NCBI GenBank assembly: GCA_002414505.1
Contig: DHZF01000093.1
Span: 16,806 to 80,805, forward strand
DNA: 64,000 nt
Reading direction: 5' to 3'
From: Hyphomonas sp. UBA5111
GTDB lineage: Bacteria > Pseudomonadota > Alphaproteobacteria > Caulobacterales > Hyphomonadaceae
The notes below the pieces were generated by a model. It was not told the origin of the DNA. It ran no database searches and saw only the letters and a list, made by a program, of their open reading frames with translations. Made by a program: the position numbers and the translations under genes. Positions 9,383 through 17,052 of this stretch are shown here, piece by piece (position 1 is the first letter of the stretch; every line of letters begins with the position of its first letter).

Positions 9383-10633
9383 CTAAGATCTGATTGTTAG
9401 TTGAGCGTAAAAGCTCTTAACTTCGGCGATGAAGGACGCGATATCTGGAATATTTTCGTAGTTCATCATCAGGAAATGTGAAAGATCGATATTGGTTTTC
9501 TCCAGGCGCGTGCGCACGTCGATATCTTCGATATCCCGTATGTCCGCAACGCCGGCGATTCCTACAGTTCTGCGCGCGAGCGAGCAGGCACAGAAACCGA
9601 CCGCATCCTGGAAAATGTGCGTCATGAAATTCTGTTTGTATTTCGCAAGATCTTCTGGCCTCAGCATGCCATCGAAGATCAAGGCTGAGTTCGGTGCAGA
9701 CTCCCAAAGCCTCAAGAAATCTCGCTCAAACGTGTTCCAAATCGCAGCACACTCACCGAGCAGCCAGTTCTGGTATTCCTCGCCCCCGTTCCGATGGAAA
9801 TGCGATGTGTACGACATCAGGAAGTTTGCAATGATCTTGCCGACGTCAAATCCGAACGGGCCAAAAAACGCAAATTCCGAGTCGATGACATATGTCCCAT
9901 CTAGCCCGGCCATCAGTGAACCGGTGTGCAGGTCCCCATGAATGAGCGCATCTGACTTGCTGAGGAACAGTTCCTTGAACCTCAGGACACGCCGCAAATA
10001 CTCAGAGTCCCCACTCAAGACTTCCAGAGCGTATTTGTTTACCGGCGAGTTCTGGTAATTGGACTCGTGATTGACGAACGGGAATGTGAAGATGAATTCC
10101 TCGGTAAGCTTGCACAGATCGTCGTTGAGCACGAATTTCTGCATCAATTCGCGTCGCTCAACGCTCTGCATACCTACATAACTGGTTCGGAACAGGGATT
10201 CCGCCAAAAACTTGCCGATTTCCTCACCGACACCAGGGAAGACCTCGCCCTCCATCATTGAGTACCGCAACACTTTAGCCGCGCCGAGATCCTCCATCAT
10301 GATGACGCACATGTTCTCGTCGACGTGATAAATGTCCGGCACGAAATCCGGAACGATCTCGTTATAGGTTTGAAGAGCCCGGATTTCTGTAATCATCCGG
10401 TTCTTGTTCAGTGGCCAGCTTTCGCCAGCCATTCTGAGATACGGCACGGCCTGCTTGACGATAATCGAGCGTCCGGGCTGGCCAGGTCGACTGACCCTGA
10501 ACACGAAATTCAGATTGCCATCGCCAATTTCGGTGATGTCGAGTTCGTCACCTGTTCCCAACACTTCCATTGGACGCACCAGTTTGGAAATGTACTCAGG
10601 AAGGGTGTCACGATCCAGGATTACGTATGACAC
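9383..10633 (-). CDS. mtnK: S-methyl-5-thioribose kinase family protein (MtnK-like)
   Basis: A 416-residue protein-kinase-fold small-molecule kinase. By eye it follows MtnK along its length: EIGDGNLNFVFRV nucleotide loop, IIVKQAVPYLR, GESWPLN, catalytic IHGDLHTGS (about residue 230) and DSEFAFFGPFGFD (about 250), the MtnK version of the metal-binding motif. MtnK phosphorylates the anomeric hydroxyl of 5-methylthioribose, giving the 1-phosphate, normally in methionine salvage. Here no salvage partner (mtnA, mtnB, mtnC, mtnD) is in the window; the neighbours are an IMPase-like gene 18 bp upstream and a nucleotidyltransferase 10 bp downstream inside a polysaccharide locus. GTG start. Family assignment is firm, substrate and pathway are not. 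Confidence 0.87.
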   Translation of the reverse strand: MSYVILDRDTLPEYISKLVRPMEVLGTGDELDITEIGDGNLNFVFRVSRPGQPGRSIIVKQAVPYLRMAGESWPLNKNRMITEIRALQTYNEIVPDFVPDIYHVDENMCVIMMEDLGAAKVLRYSMMEGEVFPGVGEEIGKFLAESLFRTSYVGMQSVERRELMQKFVLNDDLCKLTEEFIFTFPFVNHESNYQNSPVNKYALEVLSGDSEYLRRVLRFKELFLSKSDALIHGDLHTGSLMAGLDGTYVIDSEFAFFGPFGFDVGKIIANFLMSYTSHFHRNGGEEYQNWLLGECAAIWNTFERDFLRLWESAPNSALIFDGMLRPEDLAKYKQNFMTHIFQDAVGFCACSLARRTVGIAGVADIRDIEDIDVRTRLEKTNIDLSHFLMMNYENIPDIASFIAEVKSFYAQLTIRS

Positions 10634-10651
10634 GGTCAGCTCGCTACTCTG

Positions 10652-11491
10652 CTAGGCTAAAAAGCTTTTATCGGAAAACACGTCCGAATTCGGATTGACG
10701 ATCTGGACCCGCTTCAGGACCTCGTCATGCACGATGCCATTACTCATGCAGACATCCGTCTTATTCAAATTCCACGGATTTCCATCGAAATCGGTGACTT
10801 TCCCGCCGGCTTCCTCCACGCAGAGGGCGCCAGCCGCGATGTCCCATGCGGGAATGTTGAGTGTCACAAAGCTATCAACCCGACCGGAAGCCACGGTATA
10901 GGCTTCGATCGCGGCAGATCCCATTTTTCTGAAATCCTTGATAGCCTCGTTCAGCGCATAGCTCATCTTGGAGAAGCGCAGGTTGTTCTTGTCTCCGCCC
11001 GGACAGCCGACGGCGTAAATCTTTGACAGCTCTGCCGTGGACGACACGGAGACGCGCCGCCCATTCAGCGTGCATCCATGCCCTTTGCGTGCCACCGCAA
11101 TCTCTTCAATGAAAGGAGCAAAGATGACGCCGGTAATTGGCGTATTTTCATACGCAAGGCACACCGATACGGCAAAGAACGGATTGTGGTTTACGTAGTT
11201 CGAACTGCCATCGAGAGGATCGATGATCCAAGTGTACGGGCTTCCATTATTGATTTCTCCGGTCTCTTCAGTCAGGAGATTATGGCCGGGATGACGATCC
11301 GTGATAAGATCAATAATAATCTTGTCGGCCTCATGATCGCGGATTGAAGTGATTTCCTTTGTCAGGCCCCGGTTTGAGATGGACAGCGTGTCGCTTCCGT
11401 ACACTTCAATATGGTGGCGTTTGTATTCGCTCAGAAGATGTTTGCCGGCGAGAAGCGCTGCATCCATCGCGGTTTTTGTGAAAAACTCCAC
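10652..11491 (-). CDS. Inositol-monophosphatase-family phosphatase
   Basis: A 279-residue member of the Mg-dependent, lithium-sensitive phosphatase superfamily (SuhB/CysQ/IMPase). Metal-site motifs are intact: LLTEETG (about residue 75), WIIDPLDGSSNYVN (about 87-100) and PAWDIAAGALCVEEAGG (about 213-230). These enzymes remove phosphate from inositol phosphates, sugar phosphates or 3'-phosphoadenosine nucleotides. GTG start with GGAGAAG about nine bases upstream. It is first in the operon with the MtnK-family kinase and nucleotidyltransferase, suggesting that it dephosphorylates a precursor of the same activated compound (inference). A CysQ-like housekeeping role is the main alternative. Confidence 0.87.
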   Translation of the reverse strand: MEFFTKTAMDAALLAGKHLLSEYKRHHIEVYGSDTLSISNRGLTKEITSIRDHEADKIIIDLITDRHPGHNLLTEETGEINNGSPYTWIIDPLDGSSNYVNHNPFFAVSVCLAYENTPITGVIFAPFIEEIAVARKGHGCTLNGRRVSVSSTAELSKIYAVGCPGGDKNNLRFSKMSYALNEAIKDFRKMGSAAIEAYTVASGRVDSFVTLNIPAWDIAAGALCVEEAGGKVTDFDGNPWNLNKTDVCMSNGIVHDEVLKRVQIVNPNSDVFSDKSFLA

Positions 11492-11823
11492 CTGTAACTT
11501 CTCCTACCCATAGATGTCCCAACGCGGCGTGACGTTCGGAATGTTTCAGTTATCCTGAGAATGCATTTTCCATACCATTTCGAATTGACGCGCAGCAACC
11601 CAAAATCCGGAAGATGTTCCACACTGAGACGCTTCTGTTGCGCTCGTCATCAGAGCCCTCCCGCTATGTGCAAGAAGCACGCGATCGCAACACCTGCTAA
11701 GTACCTGGCCAGTTCGGAACGATCACCCCCAGCCGCCGAATTTTATTCGGATGTGAAGACAATAAGGGAATGTTCGGTACCGAAATCCCTGATGCTGTGC
11801 ATCTTGGGATATCATGACCGGGA
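11492..11823. other. Intergenic region upstream of the IMPase-mtnK-nucleotidyltransferase operon
   Basis: About 330 bp between the stop of a GT2 gene and the start of the IMPase-like gene, both read on the minus strand. It should hold the operon promoter. A seven-base inverted repeat (CCGGGAT at 11818-11824 and ATCCCGG at 11832-11838) straddles the stop of the GT2 gene; there is no T-tract after it, so it is at best a weak terminator. No convincing gene was seen on either strand. Confidence 0.45.
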
Positions 11824-12804
11824 TTACTGCCATCCCGGATAGCCGGTCCAGTTCGACCGAAGTCCGAACCGCTGAAAGACCCAATCGGCGGTGGCGTCAG
11901 CGATCAAGACGGGTCCGAATGTCCATCCCGCCGTCTCAAGCGCTTCAAAATGGCGGGACAACATTTTCTCATCTCCACCTTCTCGGCGCCAGCGCAGAAT
12001 ACGGCGCACATAATATCTGCGAAACCGTAGCAATTGCTCCTCATAGGCTTTGCCAAAAGCCTTCGGGCCGTAGGCCGTCATGAAATGCATGGCATCGCTC
12101 GTCCAGGAGCGTGACGCCGCATTATAAGTGAGTGAAGTCACGGAATTCTCATGAATGCGGGTGAAAGCAAGGCACTTATGAACGAAGCCAAACTTCGAAC
12201 GGGTCAACAGATCCAACATGGCGTCCATGTCGTGGCCGCCGCCCAAAGGCGGTTGAAACAAGGGCTGCCGCGTATCGGCAACTGATTTTCGAACCAATAG
12301 CTGAATGGGCATCAGTGTCCCCTCACCCAGCAGAATCCGCCGTATGGCCTCAATGCCATCAATGATCGTCTCGTCTTGGGGCCAGCCGAAATCCTGCACG
12401 GCGCCGGCGCAGTCATGCAGGCACCCAACAACGCCGATGTCGGGATCGGTCTCGGCGACAGCAACCATTTCGGCAATCGAGTCAGGAGTGATCGTATCAT
12501 CACCACATAGCAAACGGATGTAGCGAGCCTCTTCGGGAACCAGCCCCACCGCAGTGTTCCAATTGTCTCTCTGAGGCAGGGTTTCTTCGTTTCGATGCAC
12601 CAGCACCGGAATTTTCCGGTTGAGATATCTGGATATGATTTCCGGTGTCTGGTCAGTGCTCGCGTTATTGACGATGATATGAAGCAGGTTCGGATAGGTC
12701 TGGGCCTGAACCGACTCCATTGTCTCTTCCAGAAATTCATCGCCATTATAGACCGGCGTAAAGATCGCAACCAAGGGAAATTCGGACATAGTAACTTTGC
12801 TCAT
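11824..12804 (-). CDS. Family 2 glycosyltransferase
   Basis: A GT-A fold glycosyltransferase of about 326 residues. Motifs: PLVAIFTPVYNGDEFLEETM, IIVNNASTDQTPEII and the DxD region LCGDDTITPDSI. The start is uncertain: two in-frame ATGs occur at 12804 and 12789 and neither has a strong ribosome site; a TTG at 12867 opens a longer frame with an implausible N-terminus. The protein should sit at the cytosolic face of the inner membrane and add a sugar to the repeat unit. It stands between the activated-precursor operon and the GtrII-like membrane protein, with 172 bp upstream that may hold its own promoter. Confidence 0.85.
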   Translation of the reverse strand: MSKVTMSEFPLVAIFTPVYNGDEFLEETMESVQAQTYPNLLHIIVNNASTDQTPEIISRYLNRKIPVLVHRNEETLPQRDNWNTAVGLVPEEARYIRLLCGDDTITPDSIAEMVAVAETDPDIGVVGCLHDCAGAVQDFGWPQDETIIDGIEAIRRILLGEGTLMPIQLLVRKSVADTRQPLFQPPLGGGHDMDAMLDLLTRSKFGFVHKCLAFTRIHENSVTSLTYNAASRSWTSDAMHFMTAYGPKAFGKAYEEQLLRFRRYYVRRILRWRREGGDEKMLSRHFEALETAGWTFGPVLIADATADWVFQRFGLRSNWTGYPGWQ

Positions 12805-12976
12805 CTGGGACACGTGCACCACGATACCGCATATGTCATGCCAAAACACACGTCTCCGTTTCTGCAACTAACGGAGACAATCAATTTACGGCTCAGGCTT
12901 CTCCATATCCAATGAAAAACCCAAGCTCGTCTCAAAAAAAGTATTGGAGAGAGACACAGCAGCCAGCATCTCCTGA

Positions 12977-14626
12977 CTAGTTCTTCTGCGGCAGAACCGA
13001 CTCACTCGAACCGATATATTCTTCGTAATCCTCACGTGAAATACCGAGGCCGGATTCCACATTGATCGCGCGATTTATCACGACCACTCCATCTATCAGA
13101 TAGACGGAATCTGCGGCTGGCCAGGCGCCCCGCCCGCGAGTGGATTCCGCAACAGACTGGCGCTGCGCCTCCGTCGCCGGCACGAAGCGGTTGTCGAGAA
13201 ACCGGAAGGCATAGGCAGTTGCCCAATAAGGTGAGGTCGCGCTCTCAACCTCACCGCGAGGCCCGGAGCGACTCCAATTGGTTGCGCCGAAAACAGCAAT
13301 GGGTACGGGCTGCGGAGGAACCAATTCTATGCCGTCAGTGACTATCGCGGGACGAAATTGTCCGCCTATCTGATCGTCGATCCGCGTCAACATACGTACA
13401 AGCAGCGCCTTGTCGGACTCATAAGCAAGATATTCATCATAGCTTCGCTGGGATATTATGAGGACATTCAGGGCCGCGAACGCAAAGGCGAAAATCACTA
13501 CGGATTTTGCAGCCAATGTCTTCAGCGCCAGGGCCGCACCTGCCTCATCATCATTCTTCAGGACTTCTATGGAGGCCGCCGCACAGAATGCGTAGACGAT
13601 GGCAAATGAATACAGCGCTCGTTCGGGGTAGAAGGATGTTGAGGAAATCAACATTGGCCAATACGGCCCAATCAGGAGCACGCCGAAGCCCACCAAGGCC
13701 ATAAAGGTCCGGAAATAGAGTTTGTGCCGGATACCCCGAACGACGACGACACTCAGAAACAAGAGCAACAGGCACTTGCCAATGAGATGGAACTTGAGAT
13801 CCAGATAGAAGCCAAAGTTTCCAGACAGAAAAGGAAACAGATGTGCGCTCACCAGTTCTCTTGTATACCACAAATTGGTTTTCAAGTCCGTGACATCAAC
13901 ATCCGTCCGGCCCTCGAGCGTCCACCCCGTGGCAGCATAAAGAATCTTGATAATCACCACATAAAGCAACAATCCGAGCGCCAGAGCGACACCTAGACGG
14001 ATTGCGCGAACTACCGTGACACGGACGTCGGAACGAAGAAGTGTCAGCAACGCGGCGGCTGCAATCGTCGTCGACCCGAACATAATAGCTGCGGTATAAA
14101 ATGTGGGGGCGAGTGAGATCGCCAATACACCCAGCATCCGTGTCCCTGGCCGCTGGGCCTCAACGCTGGCATAAAGCCCCCACGCCATGAACAGATTTGA
14201 AAGCATGTACGCGATCCGCACACTGTCGAAACTGAAGAGGTACTGATAATAGACCGTTACAATCGCAAGCGTCAGGAATATTAGCTTTGATAGATTGTGT
14301 TCCAGCCCAATCAGCCTGATCTGGTAATGTGTTGCTGCGAGCAAACACACCACACCGATCATGGCGGAAACTATAGGCGTCTGGTTCCCCCCCAAAAGGA
14401 AGTAATGCACAGTCGCATATCCCCAGCGGCCATGACCAATCATCAATGCGTAGTCGTTGTCCTGCAGCTGTACGATATCATCATGATTTAATGTTGGCAC
14501 GACAAACTGAAAGGCAAATGCGGACACGAACAAAACTGCCGCAATGATGACCGCACGCCGATACGACACAGTATCCAGTTCCCAGATACTCAACCGGCCT
14601 TCAGCTTCTGATTTCACGTCAGACAC
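12977..14626 (-). CDS. GtrII-like membrane glycosyltransferase
   Basis: A 549-residue polytopic protein with roughly ten membrane helices and a periplasm-sized C-terminal part. After the first helix it has NHDDIVQLQ and GHGRWG, resembling the acidic DD and the GRW motif of GtrII-type glucosyltransferases, which use polyprenyl-phosphate-linked sugars to decorate O-antigen in the periplasm. The GtrB-like gene at 14981, divergently placed, could supply the lipid-linked donor. A GTG at 14617 has a better-spaced GAGGGGAG site than the first GTG at 14626. A coding run of seven G (14387-14393) and a run of nine G (14659-14667) upstream raise the possibility of variable expression. Family call is by motif only. 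Confidence 0.65.
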   Translation of the reverse strand: MSDVKSEAEGRLSIWELDTVSYRRAVIIAAVLFVSAFAFQFVVPTLNHDDIVQLQDNDYALMIGHGRWGYATVHYFLLGGNQTPIVSAMIGVVCLLAATHYQIRLIGLEHNLSKLIFLTLAIVTVYYQYLFSFDSVRIAYMLSNLFMAWGLYASVEAQRPGTRMLGVLAISLAPTFYTAAIMFGSTTIAAAALLTLLRSDVRVTVVRAIRLGVALALGLLLYVVIIKILYAATGWTLEGRTDVDVTDLKTNLWYTRELVSAHLFPFLSGNFGFYLDLKFHLIGKCLLLLFLSVVVVRGIRHKLYFRTFMALVGFGVLLIGPYWPMLISSTSFYPERALYSFAIVYAFCAAASIEVLKNDDEAGAALALKTLAAKSVVIFAFAFAALNVLIISQRSYDEYLAYESDKALLVRMLTRIDDQIGGQFRPAIVTDGIELVPPQPVPIAVFGATNWSRSGPRGEVESATSPYWATAYAFRFLDNRFVPATEAQRQSVAESTRGRGAWPAADSVYLIDGVVVINRAINVESGLGISREDYEEYIGSSESVLPQKN

Positions 14627-14980
14627 TCCCCTCGCCCCCCTGATGCCCTTGGGAGGAGCCCCCCCCCGATAGGATCCATAAAATCAACAATGAACAAAAA
14701 CAGCGGCATCTGGAAGAACTAATTTTGAGACCGGGCCGGCAATGACCAGACGTCATTTGCAGGGCACGCCGAACGAGCGCGATACTTTGAGGCCGCACAA
14801 TCTTTGCTCATCTCTTCGCCACAATATGGAAGAAAAGGAAACTCGCGTCTTTTTTTATGAAATTCGAAAATTGGCTTTTGCTGATCGCGCGCCAAGGTGT
14901 AAAAATAAACGGCAAGTTTGTGGGACTGATGATGTTGAGCAGTTTATCCAAAAACTGCGTGTGATGGGTGTTTCTGAGAG
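14627..14980. other. Divergent intergenic region with a nine-base G/C tract
   Basis: About 350 bp between two divergent genes, the GtrII-like gene (minus) and the GtrB-like gene (plus); both promoters should lie here. The region is visibly AT-richer around 14840-14880. Its most unusual feature is a run of nine C (nine G on the minus strand) at 14659-14667, 33-50 bp upstream of the possible minus-strand starts, with a second run of six C at 14635-14640. No gene or RNA was recognised. Confidence 0.6.
14659..14667. repeat. Homopolymeric C9/G9 tract
   Basis: Nine consecutive C on the plus strand, about 33 bp upstream of the GTG at 14626 of the GtrII-like gene. Poly-G/poly-C tracts of this length upstream of or within surface-polysaccharide genes are classic slipped-strand phase-variation sites in other bacteria. 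Here only the tract itself is observed; variation is inferred. Confidence 0.6.
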
Positions 14981-16024
14981 ATGGGGTTTTCCGCTTCACT
15001 TCAATCCAGGCGGTCAAGAGGCACATCCATACTCTCGATTATCGTGCCATGCTATAATGAAGAAGAAGTCATTACACTGACTCATGAACGCCTGTTCCAT
15101 TCTCTTGGAATGCTGGGCCTGGCCGACTTCGAGGTCATTTATGTGAATGATGGGAGCCGGGATCGTACTGAAGACATCCTTGCAGGGTTCCAGACCGAAG
15201 ACCCGCGTACCAAGCTTGTCTCCTTTTCTCGGAATTTCGGGCACCAGCTCGCTGTGACCGCAGGTCTCGATTATGCATCCGGCGATGCAGCCGTCATCAT
15301 AGATGCGGACCTGCAAGATCCTCCGGAAATGATCGAAAAGATGCTGGAGAAATGGGAAGATGGCTATGACGTTGTCTATGGCGTACGGAAAAAGCGCGCC
15401 GGGGAAACGGCATTCAAGAAGCTGACGGCGCATCTCTACTACCGATTTCTGAACGCCCTTTCTGACACCGAAATCCCCCTGGACACGGGAGACTTCAGAC
15501 TTGTTGACCGAGTTATTGTCGACGAGTTGGCTGGCATGAAGGAACGTGAGCGGTTTGTGCGCGGGCTCGTCAGTTGGGTTGGCTTTAATCAGACCCCGAT
15601 CTATTATGAACGCGAAGAACGCGCGGCCGGAGAGAGCAAATATCCCCTGTTAAAGATGATCCGGTTCGCAAGTAACGGCATCCTCTCCTTTTCGATCCAG
15701 CCCCTGAGAATAGCAAACTGGATCGGTTCCCTGGCTTCAGCCTTGGCCCTCGGCGGAATAGCCTATGCCCTGATCATGCGCCTTATGACGAATTCGTGGG
15801 TTTCCGGCTGGACGCTTTTGTTCATCGCCGTGCTTTTTATGGGCGGAGTTCAATTACTGGTTCTCGGCGTGTTGGGCGAATATATCGGTCGCACCTACGA
15901 ACAGTCCAAACAGCGCCCTCTATATATCGTGCGCGCGACGCAAGGCTTTGAAAGCGCCGAAAAGCCGGTGGCATCCGCGATCACGAATATGCCAAAACGC
16001 TCCTCTCCATCGGCCTCCCTATGA
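14981..16024 (+). CDS. GtrB/DPM1-like polyprenyl-phosphate glycosyltransferase
   Basis: A 347-residue GT2 enzyme with two C-terminal membrane helices (IANWIGSLASALALGGIAYAL is too long a span to be one strict motif; helices lie at about residues 245-275 and 280-310). Catalytic motifs: LSIIVPCYNEEE, VIYVNDGSRDRT and IDADLQDPPEMI (about 106). This is the GtrB/ArnC/DPM1 architecture, transferring a sugar from a nucleotide donor to undecaprenyl phosphate on the cytosolic face. Its stop overlaps the start of the UPF0104 gene (ATGA). It probably loads the lipid-linked sugar used by a GtrII-like or related periplasmic transferase (inference). Confidence 0.88.
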   Translation: MGFSASLQSRRSRGTSILSIIVPCYNEEEVITLTHERLFHSLGMLGLADFEVIYVNDGSRDRTEDILAGFQTEDPRTKLVSFSRNFGHQLAVTAGLDYASGDAAVIIDADLQDPPEMIEKMLEKWEDGYDVVYGVRKKRAGETAFKKLTAHLYYRFLNALSDTEIPLDTGDFRLVDRVIVDELAGMKERERFVRGLVSWVGFNQTPIYYEREERAAGESKYPLLKMIRFASNGILSFSIQPLRIANWIGSLASALALGGIAYALIMRLMTNSWVSGWTLLFIAVLFMGGVQLLVLGVLGEYIGRTYEQSKQRPLYIVRATQGFESAEKPVASAITNMPKRSSPSASL

Positions 16025-17007
16025 AGAGGCTGCGATATATAGTTGGACTGGTCCTCGCGGCCAGTTTCGCCTTTTTCACCTTCTCAAATGTCGACTGGCA
16101 CAGTGTCCAAAACAATATTGCATCAGTCGGACCCAAAAACATCCTCCTCGCCTTATGTGCTCTGTCTACAGGCTATCTAATCAGGGTTCTACGCTGGAAG
16201 CTGTTACTGAAAAGCGCAAACGTCTCCGTTGACGCAACTCGACTCGCCGGTCCCTTTCTCGCCTCCTTCGCCCTCAACAATCTGGTGCCTGCCCGCGCTG
16301 GCGATGCCCTGCGTGTCTTCGGCTTCGTTCGCGAGATCGGTGTAAGGTCCAGCGTCCTTATGGCGACAGTGATAGCCGAACGGTTCCATGATCTGGCCAC
16401 GCTCCTGCTGCTGTGCCTTTTCGGTGTATTGCTCACGGGTGGATTTCAGCGCCAGCCCGTTTTCCCCTTTGTTGTGTTCCTGTGGTGCCTGGCAATCATC
16501 TTCGGCTTCATCTTCACGGTACTCCTGTATCGGTGGGTCGCTCACATATTGCTTCGCATCAGGAATTTAGCTTTCGTGTCGCGCTCCAATTTGCTCGTTA
16601 AGATCATCAATTTCTCTCTGCGAAATCTGATAATTGTGGGAAAGCTATCCCGAAAGAACCTGGCCCCATTGGCCATCCTGTCCCTTCTAGCCTGGCTTTC
16701 CGAGGCCGCGATCTTTCTTGTCATTGCCAATGCTGTAGGCATCGACATGACGCTCGGCAACATGCTTCTGGCAACGGGTTTAGCCACACTGATGACACTC
16801 ATACCGGGCACACCCGGCCATATCGGCACCTTCGATTTCGGGGCTCGCGCCGGCTTCCTCGCTGGCGGGGCCACAATGAGCCAGGCCATGTCCGCCACCA
16901 TCATTGTTCATATTCTTCTTTGGCTGCCGATTACGATGGTTGGTGGCTTTTATCTGCTGCAGCTGTGGCTCAAGAAGAGCGCGATGAAGATTCCCGCGGA
17001 TGCCTAG
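16021..17007 (+). CDS. UPF0104/lysylphosphatidylglycerol-synthase-type membrane protein
   Basis: A 328-residue integral membrane protein with about eight helices, of the lysylphosphatidylglycerol synthase transmembrane (AglD-like, UPF0104) family. Visible family traits are LIRVLRWKLLL after helix two, FALNNLVPARAGDALRV, and TLIPGTPGHIGTFDF near the C-terminus. Stand-alone members next to GtrB-like GT2 genes are often proposed to flip or transfer polyprenyl-phosphate sugars; biochemical proof is sparse. Its ATG overlaps the stop of the GtrB-like gene, so the two products very probably work together. Confidence 0.82.
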   Translation: MKRLRYIVGLVLAASFAFFTFSNVDWHSVQNNIASVGPKNILLALCALSTGYLIRVLRWKLLLKSANVSVDATRLAGPFLASFALNNLVPARAGDALRVFGFVREIGVRSSVLMATVIAERFHDLATLLLLCLFGVLLTGGFQRQPVFPFVVFLWCLAIIFGFIFTVLLYRWVAHILLRIRNLAFVSRSNLLVKIINFSLRNLIIVGKLSRKNLAPLAILSLLAWLSEAAIFLVIANAVGIDMTLGNMLLATGLATLMTLIPGTPGHIGTFDFGARAGFLAGGATMSQAMSATIIVHILLWLPITMVGGFYLLQLWLKKSAMKIPADA

Positions 17008-17052
17008 TAATATTTTGTCTCCTTACGGTATTTTCTAACACAGGGGTGCGCA

